64,000 nucleotides of DNA from Muricea muricata (Eukaryota > Cnidaria > Anthozoa > Malacalcyonacea > Plexauridae). Positions 35,775 to 48,263 of this stretch are shown one piece after another. The notes beneath the pieces were generated by a model, which saw nothing but the letters and a program-made list of their open reading frames with translations, searched no databases and was not told the origin of the DNA. How positions within the stretch are numbered: position 1 is the first letter of the stretch; every line of letters starts with the position of its first letter. A program made the translations under genes and the position numbers. The stretch lies in contig OY979716.1 in NCBI GenBank assembly GCA_963855995.1, positions 50,952,846 to 51,016,845 of the forward strand, given 5' to 3'.

Positions 35775-35998
35775 TTAATCTAACAATGTCTCTGCATTGG
35801 TAGTTTGGAAAGATTGTAGCAACTCCTTTCCAAAATTCTGCTCATTAGCAATGACTGGCTTATTATAAAACTTAGCAAAGGTGTCTGCATTAGACCATCC
35901 TGCACTAGTCGTTATAGTACTGAGAGGGATGTTGGCAAAACCTGCTGCCGATATTGATGCTTGTATTATGGCCTTTAAACATGACCTTGGCCTTAAAA
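35775..35998 (-). pseudogene. Tyrosine recombinase C-terminal fragment (DIRS/Crypton type)
   Basis: The minus-strand frame reads ISAAGFANIPLSTITTSAGWSNADTFAKFYNKPV and stops at 35775. SAA.....P...I...AGWS...TFA.FYNKP is the form of the second His/Trp and nucleophile Tyr region of tyrosine recombinases of DIRS-like and related elements; the Tyr of FYNKPV would be the nucleophile. The HxxR box upstream is eroded. It is unrelated in sequence to the two recombinases of region 1. Confidence 0.5.
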
Positions 35999-37655
35999 AA
36001 TATGTAGAGAATATCATAATAATAATAAACAACATTTCCTCATATTTGAATGTATATAAAATATATAAGGTGTATTTTCCACAAAAATAAAGATTCCCGT
36101 GTATACACAAACAAGTTAGCAAATATATAAAGAAACCTTAAATATTTAAACAAAGTTGAATAAAAATACGCGAGTCCATAAAGATAAATCGCTTCATACG
36201 ATTAAACGATGTTTTCATATCTATGATAGCAAATGTTCCCAAAATTATACAAAAATGCAACCCGTAATTGTAAAAGCATTGTGAGGCAAATTATTTTGAA
36301 CAAGGCCCATTTCTACAAAGTAATGCGAATGCCGCATATATAAAGCGGCGTATGTGATTCCCAAATATAAACCGACATTTTACCGAAATTAATTTCCAGC
36401 AACAGTACGAGAGGTTGTATTCGCATGGGTTTACTACTACCATTGAACTTCACCCATCTATGAGTGAAAATGATGTGAGAATGCTTTTGGAGGAAAGATT
36501 TGCTAGGAAATTATGTGATTTATGCAAATCACCTAAATTTGAGTTTGTAAGAGCTGTATACAACAAAGTGGTCTCCATTGACCAAGGGCAAACATCTGGT
36601 GCTAGGCTGCTGAAACATATCTCGGGCCAAGGTCCTATATACATCAGGTCTAATGAGACAATTTTTAGTGTTATTAATGCTTGTGTAGTGGTAAAAGATG
36701 AAAGCTTTTCTGAAAACAGCACTGATGATGAAGAAAGTTTAATGAGAACATCTATGTTTTCCCAATCTTTGACTGTTGGCACTGCTAACATTGCAACCAT
36801 TGTTGACAATGACAATGCTTCCACATCAGATCTGACAGCAGAGTCCACAACAAATACTGACATACAAGTTTTGCAAAGTGTTATATCCTGTCCCACTTGC
36901 AATGAAAAATTTCCACTCGATCAAATTGCGGAACATGCTGACAGATGTGCAGAATCAGCATGGACTGGCACTGAACAACAGTATGTCAGCCTTATGTCAG
37001 AAGTTGATAGAGTTGAATATAATGACCAAGAGTCATCTGAATCAGCCACAACCCAAGCTTATGAAACAAGTGCTCATGAAATTTGTGATATTGGCATTGA
37101 TTTCAAAACAGAATTGGTTCATGAGATACAGAGTCTTATGACAAATATGGGCACAGAAACCAATAGGATTAACATTCAAAAGAAGAGTGTGCTAGATGAT
37201 TATGTGGCAAAACGTAGCAAGTGCTCATGGTTTTACCCTCAAAATAAGCTAAAAGTGGTTTTTATTGGTGAGCCTGCTGTGGATGACGGAGGACCAAGGC
37301 GCGAGTAATTCTCAAGCTCATTAATAATTCATGAGTAAATAAACCAATCGCAAACCCGTATTACATCACATGCACAACTTTTGAAACCCCGGTAATAAAC
37401 CGGTGGTTGAATAAATAATTAAGAAATTAGATAATAAACGTTTTTAACATTAACCAACACGTTATTACAACATTTCTTAATTATAAATGCACTCAAAACA
37501 ATGAAAACGGTTTTATTACAACATTTCTTAATTATAAACGCAGCAGACATACCAAACTAAATAATCACATATTTACACACAATAGCCTATTATATTAACA
37601 CTATAAGTGTGTAAATTATACTATATTTACACACAATAGCCTATTATATTAACAC

Positions 37656-37707
37656 TTAACCCTAACCCTAACCCTAACCCTGATCAAGAGACCGAGAACT
37701 CTTGATC
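37656..37707. repeat. Interstitial telomere-like repeat with adjoining hairpin
   Basis: Four CCCTAA units (TTAGGG type, the metazoan telomere repeat) are followed immediately by GATCAAGAG…CTCTTGATC, a near-perfect inverted repeat with an 8-base loop. Confidence 0.85.
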
Positions 37708-37871
37708 TATTAACATCTTGACTCGACAAGACAACGCTCATGTTTCCTTCCAGCACTCATTTTACAGCATTGCTTCAGTAAATAACTTCGTTTTTAAAGC
37801 AACGGCATGTAATTAGGGAGTTCCACTTCAGCAATAAGCGATTGAGAAGTTATTTCATAAGCTCGTGGCTT

Positions 37872-38052
37872 GTGTTTTACCAGGGTTTCCAAACACTTGA
37901 GAACAATAGAATACACTCGACTGTTTACTGCGCGACATTTATTGTGCTTCAAAGCTTCGTGCTTTACAAGCTCTTAAGAACAATAAACGTCGCTTGGTAA
38001 ACAGCTCGTATATTCTATTGTTCTCGCGTGTTTTGAAACCCTGGTAAAACAC
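37872..38052. mobile_element. Palindromic miniature element, 181 bp
   Basis: Termini GTGTTTTACCAGGGTTTC and its complement, with the inner sequence also largely self-complementary (GAGAACAATAGAATA… pairing with TATTCTATTGTTCTC). No clear target duplication. Non-coding. Confidence 0.75.
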
Positions 38053-38748
38053 TCTCACTCATTTATGAAATATTACAACTGCAATGCCTGGTATTGGAAA
38101 ATATCCTTTGACCAAACAATCTATTCAAATTTTTTTAAATATTGCAGCAGCATGTAGTGAAGGTATGCATACAGTTGGTTGTTTACAAATTAAAATTTCT
38201 TTTCATTTATTTATATAAAGATGCACTTCAATTTGTACGAATGCAGTTGTTTCAAAATGGCATGCCAGTTCAAAGTACGGTTGCCCTAACACAAGATTTG
38301 TTTAAGTATGCAGGAGAGCTGATGGCTGTGTCTATCCTACAAGGAGGACCAGCACCTAATTACTTCTCCCCAGCAATTTATGAAGTAATAGCCATAGATT
38401 ATCTGGAGCAAATCTCAATGTTGATATGATTAAAAAACTCCTTTGAAAGAAATTGCAAACAAGGTAATTTACTCAATATCATATATGGTATGGGTGTGAT
38501 AGGAATGTCAAGGGAATGCTGAACATTAATATTGAGGGATTTATTTTTCTTTGATTTATTTTTTAAGGGAAGTATGGATAAAAAATTGTGCATAGACTGT
38601 TTTTTATTACACTGAGAGATCTCAACTAGAGGAGGACAAGTGCAATAAAAGACTGAAATATGTACACTGTACTGAATTTTTTATATTCTATTTTTTTAGA
38701 TAACTGATGCAGCCACAGATGGTGAGTTACAAACATTGTTAACAAATG

Positions 38749-39167
38749 TATGAGGCGCCATAGTGGACAAAAGTCCACAACAATTATAATGATTCCTTTT
38801 TAAAAAATAGTGCATGTTAGTTATCATTATATAAATTCTATTTTATTTATATAAGGTGTATTTTATTTATATAAGATCTATTTTACTTATATAAGGTCTA
38901 CTTTATTTATATAGGGTCTATTTTATTTATATAAGGTCTATTTTATTTATATGAGGTCTATTTTATTTATATAAGGTCTACTTTCAAAAGGCCCCGTTTA
39001 TAAGGTCTAAATTTGGTTATTTATAAGGTCTATTTTGGTTTTTATTTATAAGGTCTGATTTGTTATACATATATAAGGTCTATTTTGGTTTTTATTTATA
39101 AGGTCTAGATTTGGTTTTTATAAGGTCAGATTTGTTGTACATATATAAGGTCTAAGCTGGGAACGAG
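38749..39167. repeat. Left terminal repeat of the 17.1-kb element
   Basis: A unique ~75-bp terminus is followed by a tandem array of ATTTATATAAGGTCT units, then TTTATAAGGTCTATTTTGG units, ending near CTGGGAACGA. Length 419 bp compared with 537 bp on the right; the difference is repeat copy number. Confidence 0.9.
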
Positions 39168-39285
39168 TCAGAGCGAGTATTGCACAATATTTTGCCCTTC
39201 CCGGAATTCGTAATTGTTTACATGAAGTATATCTTGTTCAGTGAAAAATTTTAACGAAATAAGCACAGAAGTCGATCGAGTTGAA

Positions 39286-41573
39286 ATGAATTTCGAAGTC
39301 GATTTAGAGCAGTTTATTCTTGATTTGCCAAACAAAATAGAGCAGGCAAGGCGACAATTATTCAGTGGAAATTTAAATGCTGTAGAATTTTGGCATCGAC
39401 GAATCGCTGACTATATAAATGTGCTGAACGTGTTGTGCAGGCGTTTTGAAGAAAGTCAGTGCGATCGTGAGTCTATCAATTCTTTCAACAATCTTCTTGC
39501 TGAAATACATAGTATTTATGGACGGTTCGAAGCTGTTATCTTAACAAACGCTGATCAATATAATGACGAAGTAGGTGTTTTCCGATTTCCTAATAATATT
39601 CCTGTTGAAGTTACGTGGGGTAGACCTAAATTACAAATTACGAGAGTAGAACTTGAACGTCTTTTTGATATTTACAAGTCGTGGAAAGAAGTTGCATCGT
39701 TTTTGGGTGTTTGTGAACGAACAATTCAACGAAGAAGGATAGAATTAGGAATGCCAACGTCAAGTAGATCTGGTCCGCGTAGTACTTACTCAAATATATC
39801 TGAAGATAATTTATGTCAAGTGATTAGAGAAATCTTGAACATACTGCCAAACGCCGGAGAAAGTTACGTGTTAGGCGCATGTAGAGCTCGAGGTATACAT
39901 GTCCAACGCAGACGTTTGAGGGATGCAATAAACATAGTAGATCCAGTAAGTCGAGCTTTACGTAGAACAGTAAGTATTGTGAGAAGACGCTACAATGTTC
40001 GTGGACCAAACTCATTATGGTAAGTTGATTACTTGAAAATGTGAAATCTTGAATACATAATTTGGCCACAGTTAATAGAATAGACAGGGCGCGACTAGAG
40101 CGTAAGTTCTGGGGGGATCGATTTATATTCATATATTCGTGCACATGTTCTGCTTGACAAATTTCGTTTGAAATAAACTCTAATTAACAACTGACTTGAA
40201 AAGAAATTAGTCAGGCAGAACAGGTCTGAACATATGACAATACACCCTTCTCCCCCCCCCCCCTCAATTAACGCTCTAACACCGTCCTTGCAAATAGATA
40301 GTTTGGAAACTCATTACAATTACAATCCAAGTCATCATCTAATATGTTTTTGTTCTGGATTATGTGGGAATAAGGTCCTTTATCATCACATGCATATTGT
40401 ATTCTTGCTAACGAATAGTAACATTTTAGGAAAGTTACATGGCCATCCCCAACTTCAACAAATGGGTAGTTCAAGAATTACTATGTGCGGATTTGGTAAA
40501 AACACAATATACAAGTGACAATGACGGATCATATTTTTGCATAAACGTTAACCAAGAGTATTGTTATTTGGGTCTTGTAAGTTTCTTATTTAGTTGATCT
40601 GCCACTATATTTTGCATTTCACATGAGCAAATTACATTCATATTCTAAATAAATGAGTTTTCAATCCATCTATTCTGTTAACTATTATTCGGCTTGGACC
40701 ATATTTCAGGTGAATTCCCATGAGCCATTATTTCAATCACTCAGTATCAACTGGTGGTTTGTCACTTTTAATATAATCTATTCACAATTAAGGCACATTG
40801 ATGGCAATCATAAGCTTATCAGATGGCGTTTTATCATCCATGGAGGGATAGATGGATATAGCCGATTGATTGTTTACCTGCAATGCAGCACCAACAATAC
40901 AGCGCAGACAGTTCTTCAACTATTCCAAGCTGCTGTTAATGCCCATGGTCAACCTTCAAGAGTGCGTTCTGATTTTGGCACTGAAAACGTTGACGTTGCT
41001 CGGTATATGCTTTGTGTAAAAGGCATAAATAGAGGCAGTATGATTACTGGCCGATCAGTACATAATCAGCGAATTGAGCGTTTATGGGGTGAAGTTAAAA
41101 GGGTGGTTGTGCAACACTTCCAAAATATCTTTTATTTTATGGAAGAAAGCCAAATTTTGGATCCTGTAAATGAGCTTCATCTATTTAGTCTTCATTATGT
41201 CTATCTGCCTCGTATAAACAGAGCATTGCAGGAGATGGAAAGAGATTGGGCTCACCATCCCATATCCAGTGCAAATAATCAATCACCTTTTCAGTTATGG
41301 TACTCTGGAATGAATCGCTTATTACATATTGATCCGCAATCAGCTGAGGATGCACTTGTTAATACTTGGGCAGATTATGGAGTTGATGAGGAAGCCCCAT
41401 TCCCAGATGTGGAAACAGACAATAACGTGGTTATTCCTCCACCCCTTGTTGAATTAAATGAAAATCATCAATTGTACTTACAACAGATGGTAAACCCACT
41501 TATGGATGATGGTAATGAAGGCATTGACCTATACCAGCAAGCTGTACAAGTACTTGAAAATATCTTACGGTAA
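39286..41573 (+). CDS. Intact DDE integrase of the 17.1-kb element (504 aa)
   Basis: Two exons, 39286-40019 and 40793-41573, join at a Trp codon (SL-W-HIDG) and total 505 codons with no break. ATG 39286 is the first in frame after an upstream TGA. Residues ~122-160 form a helix-turn-helix ([20 protein letters not shown]). The rve fold follows, with D248 (HIDGNHK), D305 (RSDFGTEN) and E340 (NQRIERLW), a D,D(34)E triad of retroviral-integrase style. [12 protein letters not shown] and [11 protein letters not shown] are hallmarks of an integrase family widespread in fish and cnidarian transposons. It would cut and join the terminal repeats. The gene converges on the HECT gene of the same element. 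The intron holds one copy of an 81-bp direct repeat. Confidence 0.88.
40557..40637. repeat. 81-bp direct repeat, copy in integrase intron
   Basis: AGTATTGTTATTTGGGTCTTG through GAGCAAATTACAT; matches 41958-42038 at ~97% by eye. Confidence 0.88.
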
Positions 41574-42787
41574 TATCTTTATTTGTAAGTCCAAAAATGC
41601 CTACATTGGGTCATGCTGTACAAATTGAGCTTAAAAATGAACAGCAAAAAAAGTTGATTTAGGCAGAAAGAACTTGTAAAACCTTCAATGCATTATTTCA
41701 CAGCATCACTGTTGTTAATGAAGGAAGGCTGCTATCTTGAAAATTTGCTTGCAGCATAATAGATTTCGTCCATTTAGATACAGAGTGTACAAAAAACTAG
41801 ACTGCGTTTCAAATTGGGATTAGCCACAAATTGCTTCTGAAAGCGAAAAAACTTTTTAGCAAGTCTATTGTTTTCAGTGGCGCATCCAACACGTGTCACA
41901 TAAATGAGACAGAAATTTAAAATTCACAGTTTCTAAAGAATAAGTCAGATAACCAATAGTATTGTTATTTGGGTATTGTAAGTTTCTTATTTAGTTGATC
42001 TGCCACTATATTTTGCATTTCACATGAGCAAATTACATCCTCGTTTACATGCATGAGACTTTTTACTTAATTAGATTATAAATTTATCTATTGGCAAAAG
42101 AAGAGCTTGTAAATACTGTATATTTGCAATATTTGTACATGTGCATCGCATTATTACTATCTTAATTTCCCATGCAAGAGTAGCAGACCTTGTGCTTTGG
42201 CACACCATCTGGGCAATTGGCGCTGTCAAATTAATACAATACAATTGAATTTATACACCCGGTATAAAATGTAAATATAAAACTTTGTTAGAAAATGCAA
42301 TTAATTACAATTTATAACTTTCTCTTGAAACCAAGATGCAACTGACAAAACATGTTTACATGATATCCATTTAAATTGAATGATTAAAGCAACCAGCTCC
42401 ATTGTAATACTAAAATCACAGTTACAGATGAAACCACTTCAATGTATATTTACTCGATTGTGATATGGTTGTTGCATCTATTTTTTACTTCTCTCACACC
42501 ATCTAAACAAAAACATTTTGGTGGCTTCAACCATTCAGTTTTCACAATGTACATTTGTTTCTTAATGAATATAACATAACTGTAACAAAATGCTTAAATC
42601 AATGTAACGAGGGTCAAATAGCTTAAGTCCAACTACATGTATATAATTTATTATATACTACATGTATATAAATTCAGTTTTTACAATGTACATTTGTTAC
42701 TTAATAAATATAAGTAACATAACTTGAACAAGGCAAGATCTCTGAATCTCAGATCAGATAATCTAAGTAACTACTATATAATTTCTT
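41574..42787. other. Intergenic space between convergent integrase and HECT genes
   Basis: Contains the second copy of the 81-bp repeat (41958-42038) and a diverged pair of TTTACAATGTACATTTGTT segments at about 42540 and 42675. No open frame of note. Confidence 0.6.
41958..42038. repeat. 81-bp direct repeat, copy 3' of the integrase
   Basis: Same orientation as 40557-40637. One copy is spliced out with the intron and the other lies past the stop codon. Confidence 0.88.
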
Positions 42788-43719
42788 TCAGTATTCAGTA
42801 AAACCAGAATGTCCATATTTTAATGCCACATCCATATTTCTATAAAAAGCTTGCTTTGACGAATGGACAGTGGGTATGAATATGATATTTGAGCAAGCAA
42901 CAGCCTTTACCAACTTTTCTTCATCATCATCTTCAAGAAATTTCACCTCTATACTCATCTCTCTTTGTAATGGTGGAATGGTCCACAAACCAGTCGAAAA
43001 TTTCAACAGAGTAGAAAGCTTACCACGCGGAAAATCATCAGATCTTACACAATCAGAAGATGTTATATAATCTAGAAACCACTGGTATGCCTGCCTTTCA
43101 GCATTTGAATTCGGGCTGCTCTTAAGAAATGCAGTGAATATATCTGCTGTAAGCTCAATCTTACGGAATGATAGAACGTGAACTGCGACCTTACGATGCA
43201 TTTTGAGCATGTATAGAAAGCCTAGAGACTCCAAGCCTTTGCGTAAAGAATCAAGCTGGTCTTTTCTATGCCTAACAAGCTCATTGTGTATCAGCTCATG
43301 AACCAAGCACCCCTTAGTTCCAATATTAATCAACTCAGTACTTGACCATTCAGACGCGTTAATAACCTCCCAAAAAGCGGCAGATTTTGGATGTGTTTCT
43401 AACACACCGTGTAACGCCTCTTCAGTTTTGGCTTCATCCAACTCTTCAATCAAATTCAGGAGAGTTGATGTCATTTCACTTAAAGTTATGTATTCCTTAG
43501 AAATTGGCAAATTAGAAGGATCCTCTCCTAAAATGTAGTCTACTACCCAATCGGCAAGGTAAGGAAAACCCGGACCACTTTGCAAAACAGAATGAGCTAT
43601 TAATGCTCCAACAACCTCAAACCGAATGGATTTACTACTACCAATCCCCCTTCTTGGGGTCAAAACCGTATCTCCCTCAAACAATCTTTTAACAACCTTA
43701 TCAAAACACAGACAAAAAA
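42788..43719 (-). pseudogene. HECT ligase of the 17.1-kb element, 3' portion
   Basis: This single open exon continues the HECT domain interrupted at 51993 by the 8.3-kb insertion. It carries VFCLCFDKVVKRLFEGD, then VGALIAHSVLQSGPGFPYL (HECT N-lobe), a long middle region, and a C-lobe with KAVACSNIIFIP, where the Cys codon at 42893-42895 aligns with the ubiquitin-accepting Cys. It ends at a stop at 42788. The catalytic Cys is retained, so function was lost through the insertion and an upstream stop. The frame is kept across the insertion if one CATG copy is removed. Confidence 0.85.
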
Positions 43720-44474
43720 CATGGCCAGAAATTCGCGACACGCGATATTGCGCAAGCGCGCGCACGGCAAAATATGGCGCGTGCCAGTTGTATAAAATTA
43801 TTAGCAATAGTTCATAAAAAGTGCAATAGAAGCCTACCTGCAAAATAATTCAAATTTGTTTTGTCGGTTTACAGTTTTACATGCCTAAACAGTCTTAAAG
43901 GGCAATATTTGAAATTTTCTTTGGTCAAAATAACATGTCCAAACTGAACGAGAACTTTAACATACGATTGCTATACTAACCTGTATTGAAACGTGCAGAA
44001 TCTCTGTATTTCATAATGTTCATGGGGTTCTAGCGACTTACTCAGCATTTGTTTCCAATTTGTCCTGTCTATACTGCGAAGTCTGGATAGTAAATCACAC
44101 AATAGCGCTTCTATTTGTTAACAGATAAGCTGTTCGACATGTCCAATTTCTTCGTGAAGAAGGTACATTTTCAATTCACAGACAGAAAATGTATGCTTGG
44201 AATACGGCACTCGAGCGTCTTGTCTTTGAATGTAAAATTTTTAACTTTGTACTTGCCCAAATATATCGAGCAATATATCAAATGAAAGCTCAGAAATAGC
44301 GCTTTCTCATCAAACATATATTTTGAAACTGCGCAATTACTGCACAGCGTGCAACCCTCTTAAATGCTTACTTCCTGTCTTGTTACCATGGTAGCTACTA
44401 CTTGCGCGTTGAGGCGGGAAAATAGAATCTTTCTCTGATATGCAAATTGATGTAATTGTTTCTCATGCAAATTT

Positions 44475-46984
44475 ATGGCAAACCCCTTAGGTATCTATTC
44501 AAACACAAAATTTAAGAAGGAAATAGTTGTTGATAGCGAGCATTGGCCAAACTTGGTGAAAAGATCCGATGTGGTTTCGGAAGAAATAGCTTTTACAGTA
44601 CATATTCCATTCGAGCAACTAAATAGTTGGCAAAGTATAAAGAAAATGGCATTGATCAGCTGTACATACGTACAAATATTGAACGCATTCATTAGTAAAC
44701 GGTATTCCTTGAAAATTCAGGAGAACTGTTGGCGAATTGAAGAACGCCTGCGCATACATTGCACGATAGTTGCAAAGCAACTTGTTGGGAAACAGGGAGG
44801 TAGCAGGCAAAGACTACTGGCAAAGATAAAAAGTGTAGCTGTTCGACATAGCGAACTGAGTACTGTTGCCTCAGTAGATCAGTTACTAGTTCAAGTATCG
44901 CAACTTCAAAGTGTGAGTGTGTCGATTAAAACTGAAAATAGAGCATTGAACATTAAATGTCAAGAAGCATCAGCACAGGTGCATCAAGCCCAGAAAGTAA
45001 TCGAGAAGGCTACTGTTGACATAGAAAAACTTAAAACGGAGAACAACAATTTGTTTAAGATTATTGAAAGAATATCGCCCCAAAAAAGATTTGAAGACAA
45101 AGGGAAAACCTTTATAGAAGTAGGAAAACGCCAGCAAGAGCGGAAGCTTCAAACTTTGGCAACAAGAGTCGAGCAAGCTCTTTGGTTCAGTGAATCTTTT
45201 GGGCTCCACTTGGACAGTGTGAAAGTGGTTGACGACTCTGGGAAGGCTCATCGCTTACCTCTTGGATCTGAGAAGTGTTTGAAAGGCTATACACAATTGT
45301 CAGATGAAGAGCAGCAAGATATCCAGCAAGTTCAATATTTGTTGGATAAATTCTGCATTGGTGAAGCTGCATATCATGAGCTAACTTGTTGTCCCGGAGG
45401 AGAAGAACTTCCTCGGTCTTACCTTGTGAAGCAATGTAAAGAGAATTTAAACAAGCTTTTTTATATTGAAAGAACACCTGGTCAAGCAAATGGTGCTTCA
45501 CTTAATTTCCATGATGAATTAAACACTGTCATTGAAAAGATGGTAAGTTTAAAATATTTTCTAAAAATGCACAGGAATATAGTTACAAGTAGTGAACAAT
45601 TTTAAAAAAGAGAAAATTGGATCAGCAAGAGTAAGACCAGTAGCATAAACAGTTGCTGCTCAGTGCTCATAAGCATAATACACAATCTGACTTTGCGAAG
45701 TCAGACTGTCCATTATGCTATTGAACAGCAATTGTTTATATCAATTTGTACATTGTGGACATGCACAAATATAGTTTCTGTAACTTTCTATTTTCAGATA
45801 GAGTCAGATGAGAAACTAAAAGAAAGTGTCATTAAGGTGAAAATCAGTGGTGATGGGGCAAAAATGACTAGACTAACAAATTTTATCATCATTAGCTTTT
45901 CAATATTGAATGCTGAAGATACTGTAATGTCATCAGAAGGTATGCTTTTGACTGTTTCAGTCTGTATGGTACATAATTTGTCATTATTATAATAATACTT
46001 ATAATAATATGTAGTATCTGCTCCAGAAAAAAACAGTATTGCTTGTTTCTCAATGCAGGTAATCACACAGTTGCTGTAATCAAGGGACATGAAGACTATG
46101 ATATTTTAAAAAGATCATGCTGCAAGATTTTTGATGATATCAACAAGTTGACAAGGGCAGGTGTAATCAAAATTAAGGATAAAGATGTACCTATTGAAAT
46201 ATTTCTTGGGGGTGATTACAAGGTACAGTGATATTTGCCTCATAGGGTAGCAGGATACAGTGCTTGGGTATATATTTATATGAATGCAGTACTCATAGCA
46301 TAATGTGAGTTCAATGGAATATAAAACCTATAAATCATAAGGCCCATGCAGTCTCATTACATTCAGTTTTCCAATGCCTAAAGACTCTAACAGTTTCATA
46401 AGATTTAATTATCCATTCTACTTCAATACCTTGAAATTTTTATTGTCAAGGGGTGGACCTGGCATAATCCCAATAGATGAAATTGAAGCTATGCTATGTT
46501 TTTCACCACACAAGTGTCTTTGTATTTAGACATATGATACATGTACTTATAGTGTGGATTAAAATAGGAAATATATAATAGTTGTATGCATGTTGCCACA
46601 TATGAGTATTTCTTTTTAGTTTCTGCTGTTGATATTGGGCTTTAAGGGAGCTACCTCAGACCATGCTTGTATTTGGTGTAAAATACACAAATCTTTAAGG
46701 TAAAACAGATTTATTAGATTCAAATGGTTTTGACTAAACTTGGCAATGTTAAGTTTATCTATGCTATGTAAATAATGTTGCTTGCAATACTTATACTAGA
46801 TGGGACATGTCTAAGCCAATGGATTTTTGGGAAAGTCATGATTGTCGGTCACTCAAGGACATTGTGAATTGTGCTCTAAAAAAACAATTTTCATGCCAGC
46901 ATAAGCCATTACTTGAAGTGAAACTTGAGAATGTAGAGTTGGATGAACTGCATTTGATGCTTCGTATCACAGGTATGTATGCAA

Positions 46985-47055
<71 letters not shown>

Positions 47056-48222
47056 TTCATTCATTCATTCATTCATTCATTCATTCATTCATTCATTCAT
47101 TCATTCATTCATTCATTCATTCATTCATTCATTCATTCATTCATTCATTCATTCATTCATTCATTCATTCATTCATTCATTCATTCATTCATTCATTCAT
47201 TCATTCATTCATTCATTCATTCATTCATTCATTCATTCATTCATTCATTCATTCATTCATTCATTCATTCATTCATTCATTCATTCATTCATTCATTCAT
47301 TCATTCATTCATTCATTCATTCATTCATTCATTCATTCATTCATTCATTCATTCATTCATTCATTCATTCATTCATTCATTCATTCATTCATTCATTCAT
47401 TCATTCATTCATTCATTCATTCATTCATTCATTCATTCATTCATTCATTCATTCATTCATTCATTCATTCATTCATTCATTCATTCATTCATTCATTCAT
47501 TCATTCATTCATTCATTCATTCATTCATTCATTCATTCATTCATTCATTCATTCATTCATTCATTCATTCATTCATTCATTCATTCATTCATTCATTCAT
47601 TCATTCATTCATTCATTCATTCATTCATTCATTCATTCATTCATTCATTCATTCATTCATTCATTCATTCATTCATTCATTCATTCATTCATTCATTCAT
47701 TCATTCATTCATTCATTCATTCATTCATTCATTCATTCATTCATTCATTCATTCATTCATTCATTCATTCATTCATTCATTCATTCATTCATTCATTCAT
47801 TCATTCATTCATTCATTCATTCATTCATTCATTCATTCATTCATTCATTCATTCATTCATTCATTCATTCATTCATTCATTCATTCATTCATTCATTCAT
47901 TCATTCATTCATTCATTCATTCATTCATTCATTCATTCATTCATTCATTCATTCATTCATTCATTCATTCATTCATTCATTCATTCATTCATTCATTCAT
48001 TCATAAAATGCCTCAAAAGCTTACCACTACAGCCTGTAGTGATACGAAACTATATTTGTGCAAGTCCACAATGTACAAATGATATAAACAATTGCTGTTC
48101 AACAGCATAATGGACAGTCTGACTTTGCAAAGTCAGATTGTGTATTATGCTTATGAGCACTGAGCAGGCTGTAGTGGTAAGCACATTGAGCACTCTTGTA
48201 TTTTGCAAGCCAAAACTATCTC

Positions 48223-48263
<41 letters not shown>

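Larger units (their letters stand above)
37304..38100. repeat. Repeat insertion inside the older HECT gene
   Basis: Contains a direct repeat of ~34 bp (ATTTACACACAATAGCC…, at about 37572 and 37624), a short telomere-like array (CCCTAA)4 at 37656-37681, an adjoining 26-bp hairpin, and a 181-bp palindromic element at 37872-38052. The HECT reading frame stops at its left edge and returns just after its right edge. Confidence 0.7.
36393..38748 (+). pseudogene. HECT E3 ubiquitin ligase of the older element, 5' portion
   Basis: Exon 36393-37303 encodes a UBZ-like finger (CPTCNEKFPLDQIAEHADRC) and then the start of a HECT domain (LKVVFIGEPAVDDGGPRRE). The frame ends abruptly there without a GT donor, at the edge of inserted repeats (37304-38100). 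HECT coding resumes with a 15-nt piece (38144-38158), the exon 38220-38467 (FKYAGELMAVSILQGGPAP, then frame changes near 38425-38450), and an exon starting 38701 (ITDAATDGELQTLLTN). That exon is cut by the 17.1-kb insertion at 38748 and continues at 55876. HECT ligases carry ubiquitin on a C-terminal Cys. The 5' exons are not resolved. Confidence 0.8.

Noticed and set aside
43720..43740. CATGGCC… read as a longer terminal repeat with no target duplication
   Set aside because: CATG is its own complement, so the ends alone are ambiguous. Only removal of the element plus one CATG keeps the HECT frame (NEHVFCLCFD); removing both copies shifts it.
46807..48082. Open frames of up to ~400 codons encoding IHSF repeats
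   Set aside because: They are translations of the ATTC and AT microsatellites inside an intron; the real coding part of 46800-46972 is exon 5 of the transposase.
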